A stretch of 64,000 nt of DNA from Oehlia diaphana (GCA_003833135.1 QZLH01000099.1:1-64000); one strand, 5' to 3'. Positions 1 to 11,529 are shown, numbered from the stretch's first letter. Notes: generated by a model not told the origin, from the letters alone. Made by a program: numbers and translations.

Positions 1-404
1 CCTTCGCGCAATTAAGGACCAAAATTCTTGGCGGCTTGCCCCATACGAGCTGTGATATTGTGTATTTCTTCTTCTTCTCTGTCTAATTAATTCATCTGTT
101 TGTGGACGGTGCCATACGGCAGGACGAATTCGGGATGAAGCTCAACGACGTGGCATGATTAAAATTAAAAATATATTTGAGATCGGGAAATTTGTAATAA
201 ATTTGATAATATTTGCTTGTAGAAAGTCGTAAAATGTCATTATAAATAAAATTTGAATAATACCTCTTTGGCTTGATTTTAGTTTTTTGTTTCAATTAAT
301 CATAATTATTAATCACTGATTTTATCATTAAAATTACTTAAAGTATCATGCGCAGTTGTTTTAAATATAGATATCATTTTTTAATTTAAAAAAATAGTTT
401 AATT
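1..404. other. Intergenic, nothing recognised
   Basis: AT-rich DNA without a convincing reading frame, repeat or RNA signature. The open frame on the minus strand here has low-complexity Lys/Ile/Tyr/Asn composition expected by chance in such DNA. Confidence 0.5.
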
Positions 405-690
405 TATTGCCAGTACATTTCTTAAAAAATCACGTACATCAATAGTTTGTACATTTCTGAAAAAAATCATGTACATCGTAAAGTTTGTGCATTTCTAAAA
501 ATAGTTCTAAAAAATCACGTACATCAATAGTTTGTACATTTCTTAAAAAAAAATCATGAACATCGTAAAGTTTGTGCATTTCTAAAAATAGTTCACTAAT
601 CAAAACCAATTTATTGCCAGTACATTTCCAAAAAATCACGTACATTATAGTTTATACATCGTAAAGTTTGTGCATTTCTTAATTTAAATT
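405..690. repeat. Imperfect tandem repeat, about 3 units of 80-100 bp
   Basis: The phrases TTATTGCCAGTACATTTC, AAAAAATCACGTACATCA, TAGTTTGTACATTTC and CATCGTAAAGTTTGTGCATT recur in order three times, with units starting near 405, 505 and 610. The last unit is shortened. The unit holds an internal near-palindrome (ACGTAC / GTACAT). The minus-strand open frame over it (LEMHKLYDVHDFF repeated) is a by-product of the repeat. Confidence 0.85.
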
Positions 691-721
691 TAAAAATCAC
701 GTGCTAAATATCATCCCCGAG

Positions 722-865
722 TGATAAAAAAACTATCAACACAACCAACACAAATTCAACACAAATTCAACAAATTTAACGAAATTTGGCCAAAATTAAC
801 AAATTTTTACCAGAATTATCAACACAAATTGAACACAAATTGAACACAAATTCAATCACCATTTA
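722..865. repeat. Low-complexity AACACAAATT repeat
   Basis: Six or more near copies of AACACAAATT(G/C) lie in this stretch, partly tandem and with no coding potential. Confidence 0.7.
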
Positions 866-1007
866 TTTATGTCACGCCCGTGTTGTTTAAGATAACGAAA
901 TTATTAATACTATTATAATATAAAAAAAAAACCATTAAAATGAAATATGCAAAATTAGAATTATATACATAAAAAAAAAAAATTCTTAAAATATATTTAA
1001 ATTTTAT

Positions 1008-1385
1008 TCAATCAATTTCTTCTTCGATAAATTCGTCCAATAAATCCTCTACATCGTAATCGAAATTTCCTCTCCCTTCGCTTTCATTCTCATTCTCATT
1101 ATCATCATTATCGTCATAATAATCATCATCACAATCATCATTAATTTTTTCGTATTCGTCATCAGAATCATCAAGAATATCATCCGGAATCTCCCCGATT
1201 TCTTTAATTACTAATTCGTGTGATAAATCGACAAATTTATCGATCCATATATCTTCTATTAGAACAATACAATTATCTGGAGGAATTGTAATTTGATGAG
1301 ATGAACTTTCATTCGATAAAACATCACATTCATCATCATCATCATCATTGGTTTTTGCCAAAGCCTCTGCAATTCGAATGTTCAT
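1008..1385 (-). CDS. Acidic hypothetical protein, probably the 3' end of a longer broken gene
   Basis: This frame encodes 125 residues. It begins MNIRIAEALAKTN, runs through a central segment (IEDIWIDKFVDLSH) and ends in a long Asp/Glu/Asn-rich tail closing with EEEID. The same frame stays open upstream through the residues SFFKYITRISETE to a stop near 1430, so the start at 1385 is arbitrary and the coding part may be the C-terminal exon of something larger whose upstream exons have decayed. Acidic tails of this kind occur at the ends of many transposase genes in this type of genome, which is only a suggestion here. I do not recognise the family. The composition is far from that of random AT-rich DNA, which supports real or recently real coding sequence. 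Confidence 0.45.
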   Translation of the reverse strand: MNIRIAEALAKTNDDDDDECDVLSNESSSHQITIPPDNCIVLIEDIWIDKFVDLSHELVIKEIGEIPDDILDDSDDEYEKINDDCDDDYYDDNDDNENENESEGRGNFDYDVEDLLDEFIEEEID

Positions 1386-1389
1386 TTCA

Positions 1390-2400
1390 GTTTCGCTAAT
1401 ACGAGTTATATACTTGAAAAATGATGGATTAAGTCACTTTGATATGGTGGACTAATAATGTTTACCAAGGGTCTGCTATTATCTTCTATTTTTGTTACCT
1501 GTTTCTACAAAATGCATACTTAAAATGATGGGCGTTCGGGGAAGTCAAAAGAACTACTGGCAGTGCTTATAATAATTTTTTATTAAACAAGAACTGGGTT
1601 CGATTTCCATGATTCCATTAATCAAAGAATCTTAACCAAAAAAAGAAACCTTTAGTCATGAGGTCAAAAAATTCTTAATAACATTTTTTTTATTATGAAT
1701 TAAATATATTTGTTGAAGAGTAAGTACTATAATAAATAAAAAAGACAACACTTATTTACATTTCATAACCAAAAAAATTATACAATAATTATAAATCTTC
1801 AAATGTATATTAAATTTTCAGCATTATTATATTCCCATCAAATGTCCCAGAATAACATTATAACATTATCTTTGATCTCTCACAAAGTTAAAATTTTTGT
1901 GCCATTACTCCATCACATTTAAATATTCATTTCTCTTACTCTCATATTTTAACACTTAAATACCTCAGAAGCAAGCTATCACCAATAATGACGCATAGCA
2001 TTTCCTCATTTGCTAATCTCCCCCTTGCTAATCGTTGATGATTAGTTTAGCCCCCCTCCACACAGATAAATGAGTAAGGTGTAGCTTTATTTGTTGAAAC
2101 AAGATAACTGCTATAATAAATAAATAATAAAAAAGATAATATTATTTTATATTCGAAAAAAAAAATTTTTACTACAATTGTTGTAAATCTTTAAATGTAT
2201 CAAATGTATAAACATAAAATTATAACATTATATTTGATCTCTCAAATAAAAATAAAAAAAAAATATAAAAAATTGAATGAAATTTATATTCTAAATATTT
2301 TCAATTTCAAATAATTAATTACTTTCATCTATAATAAAAATAATGAAATAATCAATTAATTAACTTAAAAATTAATAGATCAAAAATATCACATGCAAAA
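1390..2400. repeat. Non-coding stretch with a direct repeat (1685-1885 and 2080-2245)
   Basis: Two stretches about 400 bp apart share, in order, TTTGTTGAA, ACT(A/G)CTATAATAAATAAA, AAATCTTCAAATGTAT or a close form, and ACATTATAACATTAT followed by TTTGATCTCTCA. They are diverged direct copies. A run of pyrimidine-rich CCCCC motifs lies between them at 2015-2060. No gene was seen. Confidence 0.6.
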
Positions 2401-2509
2401 ATACTTACCTTTAGAATTAACGTCAAGTTTAGTAAAACCAATTCTTAAAGATTCTATATTAAATATTAGTTCGTTGTTAGCATTGTTAAAATTAGTTTCT
2501 AATCATATA

Positions 2510-3938
2510 TTAAATTATATGTCTACCTAAAGATTCTGTTTCATCATTGTCTGCATTTTTTGGTTCTGGAAGATTATTAAAATCTAAAAGTCTACTTGTA
2601 TAAACTGCTTGAGGATGTGTTGTATACGAAAGTGCACCAGTAGATGATAATAGTGTCTGAACCGCCGTAGATGACTTTTTGTTAATTTCATTAGCTTCTC
2701 TAATTTGTTCGTTGATTGCAAAATTTTCTTCATCATAATTATTACGAATACTCAAATGTATATTCCATATTGACTTGTGCAATTCATCTGCTTTAGGTCG
2801 TTTTAAAGGGACTGCATCCCAACATTGGTTAATTGTATCAAGGAAAACTTGAGGAATTTTATAGGTAGATTTTGGTCTCAACCCCTGACAAATTTTTAAA
2901 GCTAAGAATTCGTCATGGGCTACATCATGATAAGGAGGTAATCCTGTACAAACTTCATATGCAATAATTCCAAATGCATAAATATCACTTGCTTGAGTAT
3001 ATTCTTTTCCTCTTAGGACTTCTGGTGCTACATATGGTAATACTCCATATATTTTTTTATTATCATCATGAGAAGTTTTTACATTTGCTGGTTGACATAA
3101 TCCTAAATCAGTAATATAAGTTGTTTCACTAAAAGTACTTAATATATTTCCACAATGAAAATCACGATGAATCAATCCACTATTATGAATATTTTTAAGA
3201 CCATTTGCAATACTATGTAAACTATAAGATTTTTTCTCCCAATCTAGTGAAATGAAATTATTATTTAAATGTTGTCTTAAACTACCATCAAATAATTGTA
3301 TCACCATCATAAAATTATTCGTTTTTGGATCTTTGGTAATACCAAAACAACGAACTATCCAACCACCATTATCTATAGTAATATTTGACTTAACCTTAAA
3401 AGGAAAATATAGTTAGTTAAGCACTTATGAAACTAAAATATATAAGAAAATATCATACTTCTTCTAACAAATCTACTGTAGTGCCTTGTGAGTTATGTAA
3501 ACATTTTAAAGCGACTTTTTCTTGCAATTGAAAATTGCCATAACTCCGATTCCAAATTGCTTTAAAAATAGTTCCAAATCCTCCTTTTGCTAAATATTTA
3601 ACATCTTCAAATTTATCATATTCAATCCACTCTATAGCTTGACTTTTTTTTTTAGCTTTTAATTGTGCTTTTTGAATAAATTCATCAACGTCATGATTTC
3701 CACTTGTCCAATTTTTGAAATTTTGTTGAAAACGTTTAGATTTACATGCTTGACAATAAGCATCACCAGTATTAGGCTGTTTACATTCATGACATAAACG
3801 ATACTCTTTATAACGAATTTTTAATTCTTCATTTAATATCAGTTTATCAATTAACGATTCTTGTTTTTTAGTCAAGTATTTAGGTTTAAAATCTTTTATT
3901 TGCTCAAATACATCATCACTTAATTTAACTTCATCCAT
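2510..3938 (-). CDS. Protein kinase (TKL-like) with N-terminal CxxC..CxxC motif, two exons
   Basis: Exon 1 is 3938-3459 and exon 2 is 3394-2510, separated by a 64-bp intron (GTATGA at 3458, AAG at 3395, phase 0). The joined frame gives 454 residues. Residues 49-65 hold C49, C52, C62 and C65 (CHEC..CQAC), followed by NWTSGN. The kinase domain follows, with a glycine loop LAKGGFGTIFKA at about 117-128, VALK lysine 145, HRD at 236-238 with N243, DLG at 256-258 (Leu instead of the usual Phe) and APE at 283-285, so all catalytic residues are present. The C-terminal part continues to about 300 residues after the lysine and ends with TESLGRHII. Downstream, minus-strand DNA at 2505-2410 encodes NANNELIFNIESLRIGFTKL, which resembles the usual tail of these kinases, so the true 3' end may lie in another exon and the present stop may be a decay product. 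It probably phosphorylates Ser/Thr; the substrate is unknown. The family is strongly expanded in Rhizophagus (from memory). Confidence 0.85.
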
Positions 3939-3939
3939 T

Positions 3940-4346
3940 TAGTAAATTATTGTTGAATAAGGAATTATGTTATTAATTCGTATTTAAAATATGAAAATAA
4001 AGAAAAGAAAAAAAAAATAATGGTGAAACGTTATTTATGTTGCAATGATTTCATGATCGGCAACGAAATTGTTAAAAAGAAGACTAGTTAAAATACACAG
4101 CAAGTCTCGTCACATGAAATTAGGCTAAACTTATGCGGTTCGTTCAACTTCTATACATAAATGAAAAATTTATTTCTTGGTTTGTGGAGCAGATAACTTC
4201 GTTTTTAAAATAATAATTCTTTGAATATCTAAATATGATATATACCAACCAACACAAACGTTTTAAAATAAAAATTTATATTTTTATAAAAGAAAAAACA
4301 TTTTACGTTTATTATGATATTGTTAACACGATAAAACTCACCTCTT
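3940..4346. promoter_or_regulatory. 5' flank of the kinase gene
   Basis: This is the region upstream of the minus-strand kinase start. It is AT-rich with poly-A runs near 4000-4020. No specific regulatory motif can be assigned from sequence alone. Confidence 0.3.
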
Positions 4347-4354
4347 AATATAAC

Positions 4355-6204
4355 TAGGGATGGGCAAAATGCGAAAATTTCATTTATAAGCATGATACGT
4401 TGGGGTGAGCGGTCAACTATGTAAATTTTATTTATTTTATTTTATTTTATTTCTTAAAGAGTGGTACACTAAGTCTATTACAAATAAAAGCAGAAGGTAT
4501 ATTACATACGAAAAAACTAATATATGTGTACAGATCTCAGGGTTTCATCCCATACAGGACCTCCTCACTCTTCGATCGAAACTATTTGACGGATGATCCG
4601 AATTTTCAGTCAAACTAAAACTATATGAGTTAAATCACGTGACTTAGGACAAAAATTGTTTTTTGAAACAAATATATTAGGTGCATTTAAGCCTGCTCTG
4701 CAAGTTTATGTAGGGTATAAATGAGGTTATGAATGCTGTTTTTGACTTATTTGATTTTTCATTTTCATTTTGCCAAAATCCGTTTGCTCATATGTGAAAT
4801 CAAAAACAGTATTGAAAATCTACTTTTTTTTTCTTAATTAAACTTGCAAAGAAGGCTAAAATACGCTTATTTTATGGTTTTTAATCTTAGTTTATGAAAA
4901 AATCAATCACATTTACTATTGAAGATTTTTCACGTGTTAATTCCATTATATTTTCCTAATACAATTTTATAATTAGTACAATAATACTGTAACAATAAGT
5001 AATAATAATCGTATGATACAATTAAAAAGGTTTGACGCAATAACTTCTCCTGCCATGGGTAATTAATTGACTTGTTATTTCCTTGATAGTATTATTATGG
5101 TCATTTTTTTAGACTGCTATCTGAGCTTGATACTTTCGTTTATATGATTTGTAAATACCCATGCTAAATTTAGATGTCTAGCCTTAATTCTAACTCCAAA
5201 AACATTTTAAAGTTAATTTTAATTCCAGAATAACAGAGTTAAGTTGCTAAATTTGAAATATTTTACTAATTAATGAAAAAATAACCTTCTTTTTACTCAA
5301 TATTAGTATAGAGAGGTTTTACAGGGCATTGATTTGAAAGTTGAATAATACTGTAGTACAAAAATAACAAACGTAACTTTGTCAGAGATATGTATGAAAA
5401 TGGATATTTATAAAAAAAAAAAGTAATAAATAATAAGAAATTTCACTCTAGACATCTAAAAATTTGAGAACTATTCTTTTATCATTGTTGGTCTACTATG
5501 TGAAAGAGACTCTCTGTTAAGTATTTGTTTATGATTTAAAAAAATCTTTGATTAATAGTTTAATTAAGCTACCTGATATAGTTTTGATTTACATAGTTGA
5601 ACGATCACTCCAATGATACGTGGTACTGTCATATACTCATACAAGATTAAACAATACAATCATTTCAATATAAAAAATATTTTTTATTTATTTCATTGAA
5701 TTACAGATATATCAGATCATCATTATTAATACTCTCTTCTTTATTTTTATTACTACTACTTAAAAAATACTCATAAATATCTAAAAAAAAAATGAAATAA
5801 AATTACTGAAAACGAAATATGAAGCAGAAACAAAATAAAAAAAATAAAAAACGAAACTAAAGTGAAAAATAACAGAGGTATTGTAATCCAATGCTGGTCA
5901 AACTCATCACGTGACTCTACATAATTCTGCATAACGCGGGCCATTTGTCAATCTTTATAATCGCTCATCACTATTTTCGCCTGGAATTTGATTTTCGTCA
6001 TCTATATTTTCCCATCTTGCAATACATTTACTGGGCTTGCCGAAAACCAGCCACGTGTCTAAGTTTATTAAAAATGAGTCTAAATAGAGCTAATTGGAGG
6101 CATTTTTGACGAAGAAAAAATATTTTTTTTTGTGAAAGATTTAATATAATACAAACCTATTTATAAATACCATTTTCATGCGCATTATGCGCATCGCATC
6201 TCTA
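4355..6204. mobile_element. Non-autonomous hAT-type element, interrupted by a nested element
   Basis: The left end begins TAGGGATGGGCAAAATGCG and the right end, read on the minus strand, begins TAGAGATGCGATGCGCAT, which are related terminal inverted repeats of the hAT type. Flanking 8-mers are AATATAAC (4347-4354) and ATTATAAC (6205-6212), matching at 7 of 8 positions as a target-site duplication. No transposase is encoded. Without the nested 1212-bp insertion and its 9-bp duplication the element is about 630 bp. Confidence 0.8.
4401..5612. mobile_element. Nested 1.2-kb inverted-repeat element with 9-bp target duplication
   Basis: The ends are TGGGGTGAGCGGTCAACTAT and, read on the minus strand, TGGAGTGATCGTTCAACTAT, a terminal inverted repeat of about 26 bp. 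It is flanked by perfect 9-bp copies ATGATACGT at 4392-4400 and 5613-5621. A 9-bp duplication suggests a Mutator-like mobiliser. It holds no coding sequence; the interior is AT-rich. Confidence 0.85.
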
Positions 6205-6212
6205 ATTATAAC

Positions 6213-6680
6213 TTTTAGAAAACTTCCTAAACACAAAATATAATAGAAAGTTTCGTATTTTTACAAAAAAATTTTATTTTGTTTCCTTTCTTATCCATTA
6301 AAAAAACTTTGTGTAATTTCACGTGATAAAGAAAATATAAATATGTAAACTATTTATTCAAGGGGAGTGAGTTTAATTAAATGATAATTACTGTATATTC
6401 ATTATATAAAATGATAAACAAATTATATTTTGGGACACTTGCATTATTTTACAAAAACTTTTTTTTAAACAGCTAGTTTGCGAATTTGTTTAAATCGACT
6501 GGATGTAATAATAGACACTAAACAAATTAGTTGCGTATTTAAGATCATTACCATCATCATCATTACCATCATCATTATCAATATCATTATTATTATTCAC
6601 TATAGTCAATTTCTGTTGTCCACTAATATTTTTCCCCACGAGATTTGGTTTACCCTGGTGCATATTGATCACTAATATTA
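6213..6680. other. Intergenic with ATC/ATT microsatellite
   Basis: A (CATCAT)/(ATT)n-like simple repeat lies at 6545-6600. Open frames on both strands through it are products of the repeat. Nothing else was recognised. Confidence 0.5.
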
Positions 6681-6683
6681 TTA

Positions 6684-6800
6684 ACCGCAGTTGAATCCAT
6701 GTTTGAATAATATCGGGATCACAAGTTTGACACCATGTTTTGTACGTATTAACTGTATTATCTTTATTACAATACGCACATTTTCCACTTTTCGAATGTC
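6684..6800 (-). pseudogene. Remnant of a kinase N-terminal CxxC..CxxC motif
   Basis: The minus strand reads KSGKCAYCNKDNTV, a short gap, then TWCQTCDPDIIQTW. The spacing CxxC..CxxC followed by DP and a Trp is the arrangement seen in the N-terminal part of the TKL-like kinases of these fungi, and it resembles residues 49-78 of the kinase at 2510-3938. No kinase domain is readable downstream and stops are close on both sides, so this is an isolated remnant. Confidence 0.5.
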
Positions 6801-6809
6801 AATTGTAAA

Positions 6810-7260
6810 GAGTTCTATGGTGACGTGTTGGCTTCTACACATATTTATTTTTTGTTTTGCAATGAATTATTTTCTTTTGCTACCCGAGTATCATACTACG
6901 CTACTAAACAACGTGAAGACATTTTTTCTGGATTCTTATTAGCCACTAAACTATACGTTATGGCATTTTCTTTGTATTCAAATACTTGTCATTAATATCT
7001 GTGGTTGAATTATTATTAACTGCTATATGGCAAGCCAGAGTAAACAAATCTGTGCCTATTTCAACAAAATTTGCCGCTTTATTATGTTACATTTAACATT
7101 TAATAAACGCATAATTTGGTGTAGCACAAGAAATTTGTATTTTTATTTATGTAATATAGAAATTTTGATGTATAAATTAAACGCTTTATTAGAATTATAT
7201 GGGAATTTAGGATTGAGGTATTCAACAAGCGAGTTACGTTTTTGCGCTGTAGCCTGCCAC
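6810..7260. other. Nothing recognised
   Basis: Frames of 80 codons exist on the plus strand but show no family resemblance and have composition typical of chance. Confidence 0.4.
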
Positions 7261-7264
7261 TATA

Positions 7265-8120
7265 ACTATTAACTTTCCATTATAGGAACAAAGAAAATGT
7301 TGATTGGTTTGAAGTTTCGCGTAAAGAAATGTTTTCTTATAACATTAATTAATATATTTATTTATCTGTTATTTATTGACGCGCTTAAAAATGAAAAAAA
7401 AAGAATTCTCCAGTTTATTAATTTTTTAATATATACAGCTTTAATTTGAAATATTACAAAGAAAAACAATTTTAGATTGATAATTAAAAGGAAGTCAACA
7501 ATTTACTAAAAATTTGTTACCAATTATAATATTTGTGAAATTGGTTGATAAGTATCTTCTGTTCGTGAGACTGTAATTATAAAGGGTGTGCATTTATATT
7601 TTATAGAGAGTAAAATAATTTAGTGGTTATATATACTTGGGGCTGAACCAAAGTGTGCATTTAGAAGGGTACTTATAATTTATAAGTGGTGGTACTAAAT
7701 TTGGATGGTGAACAAATACAAATATTAAAAGTAAAGAAAATTATTTAAACCATAAATACGTACTATATAATAAATTATAATTTCTAAACTCAATTATGGA
7801 GACGTATTTTACTGAAAGAAACATAAAAACGTAAATGGAAAACAAAAAGTAAAAAATGAAAATGAAATAAATATACGATTGAACGATTTGAACGTGCTGT
7901 TATTTACATAGAATAATAATGACTTATATACAAATATTAAATAATTAAATACGCCATTACAAATATTCTAATTTTCTAGATAGATTTAATTGATTCTTTT
8001 TAATTCCAGATAGAACAATTATTACCAACAAAAATGAACACATAAAAAATCTTTTCCGATGTTTTTTTCTTTTTGATAATAAATGATAAAATTGGGATGA
8101 CCAAAACATTTACAAAATTT
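7265..8120 (+). repeat. Partial third copy of the non-coding block at 22.9-25.6 kb and 36.9-40.3 kb
   Basis: The stretch 7300-7580 (containing TTTATTGACGCGCTTAAAAA, TATACAGCTTTAATTTGAAA and TTTTAGATTGATAATTA) matches 22965-23340 directly and 36960-37110 in inverse orientation. It retains CTTCTGTTCGTGAGACTGTA, which is also kept in the inverted copy at 36960. The part at 8030-8110 (TTTCTTTTTGATAATAAA then a GACCAAAACATT-like string) matches 25555-25610 and 40270-40325. No gene. Confidence 0.75.
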
Positions 8121-8467
8121 AACCCACCGTTACTCCAATAAAGCAAGTCGTATAAGGACATGAATCGAGCTGAACTTACGTAGCAAATCAACTAATGTCT
8201 TTGGTGTGAGTATACGTTTCAATAACATTTGTTTCACAGTTGACTAAATTCCTTTTTATTAAAATTATTTTTAATGATAAAACTATACAAAAATTTATTC
8301 AAAGCAATAAACATACTAATAATATGATACTCTTAAAGCTTCCAGTCTTTTATCCTACAAGTTTTCTCGTGACGGAATCACAAATGAGGTGCAATATTAG
8401 CTGCATCATTTTTTTTTAAATTAAATGTTCCTTCATTTCTGCTAATACTGGTAACTCAGTGATATTT

Positions 8468-9151
8468 TTAAAAATGACGAAATGCTAGATTCGCTATTCT
8501 CTTTGGCTGAAGTGTTGTTTCATTATAATCATCCTCTTCAAGTTCATCTCCATCTTGACCTAAATCTTGTACTCCATAATATCCATCTTTAAACTGATCC
8601 AATTGATTTTGGTCAACTGGATCTACTGATGACGATTTATCACTATCACCTTTATCTTCGCTATGATCCAAACTTTCTATCTCTTCTTTTTGTCAATTTA
8701 TCATCCCATACACACATTATTTTCTTTCTAACTTGCTTTTTATCGCTTTACTAGTATATAATAAACAGTTACTTACTCTGATGAAACATTAGGGTCGTTA
8801 GGTCGTTTGGCAGTTCCAGATTGTTTCCTTCCACCACGTTCTCGCTTTCTACTATGTTGATGAAGTTCTTCAATATTATGAGCACAGACTTTACTGAGTC
8901 TGCCCAAGAACAACCCTGGACCAACTAATTAAAAATATAAAAGAACTAAACCAACGTCTTTAATTTCATCTTCACTGATGATAATCGAAGTTTTGATGTC
9001 ATTCACGCCTGAATAAAAATTTAAAAATTTGTTCCTCAAAAATAAAACGATAATGTAATACTATTTTGAATATAAACTCCGTTTTTTTACCTTTCTGCAG
9101 TTTCTTCAAATTTTTTAATTTTATCAAATGGTCGCGCTTTGAATTTAACAT
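8468..9151 (-). CDS. Four-exon gene of unknown function with acidic C-terminus
   Basis: A coherent spliced frame can be built on the minus strand: exon 1 9151-9091 (starts MLNSKRDHLIKLK), intron 82 bp with GTAAAA and TATTCAG; exon 2 9008-8952 (VNDIKTSIIISEDEIKD); a gap of only 27 nt that begins GT and ends AG; exon 3 8924-8777 (LFLGRLSKVCAHNIEEL, then a basic stretch SRKRERGGRKQ); intron 104 bp (GTAAGT, AAAG); exon 4 8672-8468, Asp/Glu-rich, ending RIANLAFRHF. The phases agree at every junction and the product is 156 residues. Lys/Arg-rich in the middle and acidic at the end suggests a nuclear protein, which is a guess. The 27-nt spacer is shorter than any intron I would expect and may mark a deletion in a dying gene. 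The family is not recognised. Confidence 0.5.
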
Positions 9152-9154
9152 TAT

Positions 9155-9600
9155 TAAATAATATTTTAAACTTTAGGATCCATTTCTTTTTTTAAAATCC
9201 TAATCAAAACCGAATTCACTAGAGTCTCGGATAAGACTGACAAATTTATCAAGAACTTCTTCAATATAATGCAAGTTAAAGAATATTTTGATAAGCAGTC
9301 TAGTTAAATAAAAATATACTAGTTTTAATAATTAAAGTACTAAAAAACTGATTCGTAATTGATAATAAAATCAACTTTATTAGACATTTATAACAAGATC
9401 TAAATCATTGTCAATTTTAAGCTCTAAGAATCTTTAATAAATTATTTTCTCTGGGCCTTCCTCAAATTAATACATCAATTAAAGAATCAACCAGGACGAA
9501 GTAATACGAGGAAAAGATTTTACCAAAGAATAATTTCAACTTTCATTAATAAAGAAAACAAGCATTTTTGACAAATAAGTGAAAATATTTTTTTGCCATC
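9155..9600. other. Intergenic, nothing recognised
   Basis: AT-rich. It contains short stretches that could be exon debris (minus strand) but no frame I can defend. Confidence 0.4.
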
Positions 9601-9604
9601 AGCT

Positions 9605-9662
9605 CAAATCTAAGTCCATCTATGAGCTTGACTGAGATAATCAACAGCTTTGAGTTGCGGTA
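9605..9662 (-). pseudogene. Fragment of an astacin gene 5' end
   Basis: The minus strand reads QLKAVDYLSQAHRWT. The intact astacin at 28.5-29.4 kb has YQFVDYLGQTHERT at residues 8-21. DNA identity between 9612-9655 and 29308-29362 is evident (TGACTGAGATAATCAACA versus TGACCGAGATAATCAACA). Only this short piece remains. Confidence 0.5.
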
Positions 9663-9699
9663 TAATTGACTAATTGACTGACGGTTGACGGTTGTAATA

Positions 9700-10540
9700 T
9701 ATTTTTGTAAAAGAAATTTATTTTTCTTTTAGTGTTCGTTAGGTAAAAAAATTTTTTTTATAAAAATTATTATTTTTCAAGAAATCAAATTTTTTTAAAT
9801 CTAAGACACCTTAAAGTAGTATCTCATTTTTGTTCTCCTAAATTCATTAAAAAAGAAGTTTCGAAAAGTGCTTTTTTTTGATACATATAAAAACTAAATA
9901 TCAATCAAGGAACTATTGGGAATTTTGTTAAAGGAGTTTTTTTTTTAAAAAAAAAAAAAATCGAAAGAGAGAAGTGTAAGAACTACTTAAATTTTCAAAA
10001 ATTACGTTGTTAAAATATTTGGGACTGTAAAAACACATATATATAAATTTATCTTATTTATTTATTTATTTTATTTATTTATTTATTTGTTTGTTTGTTT
10101 GTTTGTTTGTTTGTTTATTTTCTAATATTTAATTATTTTTAAAGTTGCCATTTATCCGTTTAACTATCGGATATCCGTTATTTATCCGGATCGAATAAAC
10201 GGATCACGTTAAATTTAATTTATACAAAAAAATATTATAATAAAAAAATTTTTGTTTTTTTTATATATAAATTATATAAATATTTTTTAAAACCAATCCT
10301 TATATATGAGATTATAATTGATAAACTTGAATTATGTGAAATATGAATGCATCTTATTATTAAGTATTGAATCCTTGCCGACCTTGCGTAACTTCAAGAT
10401 ATTCAATTGTCAGAGTTTTCATATATATTGATTGATCTATTTTTTCATAAAAACATGATAAAATTATTTTTCGAAAGTTTTTTTTGTCAATCATATTATT
10501 GTTTGTCCATGATATATTAATGCTTAAAATCGTCGCCCTT
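9700..10540. repeat. Non-coding; upstream-type repeat and TTTA/GTTT microsatellite
   Basis: The segment 9880-10010 contains GAAAGAGAGAAGTGTAAGAA, which recurs upstream of the astacin gene (29.62 kb) and of the small basic gene (21.78 kb). A (TTTA)n then (GTTT)7 tract lies at 10045-10120. At 10150-10200 repeated TATCCG/CGGATA strings resemble the subterminal region of the hAT element at 53.7-57.2 kb. Confidence 0.55.
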
Positions 10541-10544
10541 ATGT

Positions 10545-10680
10545 TAGGGGAAAAAGATCCGAAAAAATTGATTTACGAATGGATTGTTTGTATTTTGTGT
10601 TGGTCAATTCTAATTCTATGTCTTTCTCGACAATTATTCCGCCTTCGAATAACAAGACTAGCGTAAAATGGAACGTTTGA
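10545..10680 (-). pseudogene. Broken copy of the small arginine-rich protein gene
   Basis: The minus strand reads PFYASLVIRRRNNCRERHRI and then reaches a stop. It aligns with the core of the intact genes at 21284-21565 and 36087-36335 (SYASFAIRRRRNQRRLRH). The start codon and the C-terminal part are lost or diverged. Confidence 0.65.
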
Positions 10681-10689
10681 AGTACTGTA

Positions 10690-11425
10690 CATTCAATAGT
10701 TTCGGTAAAATTGGATATATGAACATAATCAGATTGAATTGTGAAAATTGTTTTTTTTTCATGTTTTAAAATGCCAAAATTGTTTTAAACCACGTTTTTT
10801 GCTATCTCTACATATAAGGTCATGTTTCCTAATGGAAATTTTCGGCTTTATACTTACTGATCGGCAAATCACGAATTAATGTCAGATAATATTCAATATA
10901 ATAAAGAAAACAAAGAACAGTGAAAAAAATAAAAAAAAGAAACGAAATAAATACAATAAAATTAGTAACAGAAAAGAAAATGATGAATAGTATAGTCGAA
11001 AATAGACCAATAGGTGCAATAGGTTCGATATGGCAAGGGTTCATGAAAATAAAATTTTTAGAATAAATTACATGGTTAATACTTAAATATAGATAGTAAT
11101 TTTAGATAGACTGATTAGTCATAGGGTTATTGATAATTTATTATAAGTATTTTGTATAATTATGTAATCTTTTGTGATTTAAATAATTAATAAAATGCTT
11201 TGCTAATTTTTTTTTTTAAAAAAAATTCAATATAATAAAGGAAAAAAATAATAATAGATAATATTCTAATAAAGGAAAAAAATAAATAGATAATATTTAA
11301 TATGCAAAAAAAAAAAAATTGTAAAGAAGTAAAAGAATAAAAATATTATATATAAAAAAATTTTATACGAAAATATTCCATCTTTCCGCTCCAGAGTCCA
11401 AACTCGTAATTGCAGGCAAATGTAG
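10690..11425. other. Non-coding, AT-rich
   Basis: Contains a small direct duplication (11225-11255 and 11262-11290, TAATAAAGGAAAAAAATAA with flanks). Nothing else was recognised. Confidence 0.4.
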
Positions 11426-11529
11426 TTACAAAAACTATACGAAAAATATTAAGAATAATGATCCAAAATATAAGGAACAAAGTTAATACAATATCAGATA
11501 CAGTTCGTAAAATATAGAACTCGAATTAG

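Noticed and set aside
420..690. Regularly spaced repeat, considered as a CRISPR-like array
   Set aside because: The units are adjacent imperfect tandem copies without unique spacers, and the genome is eukaryotic.
1575..1610. GGGTTCGATTTCC, resembling a tRNA T-loop
   Set aside because: No acceptor stem, D-arm or anticodon arm can be placed upstream at the right spacing.
10829..11044. Hydrophobic 71-codon frame
   Set aside because: Phe/Ile-rich translation of AT-rich DNA with poly-T runs; no conserved copy elsewhere.
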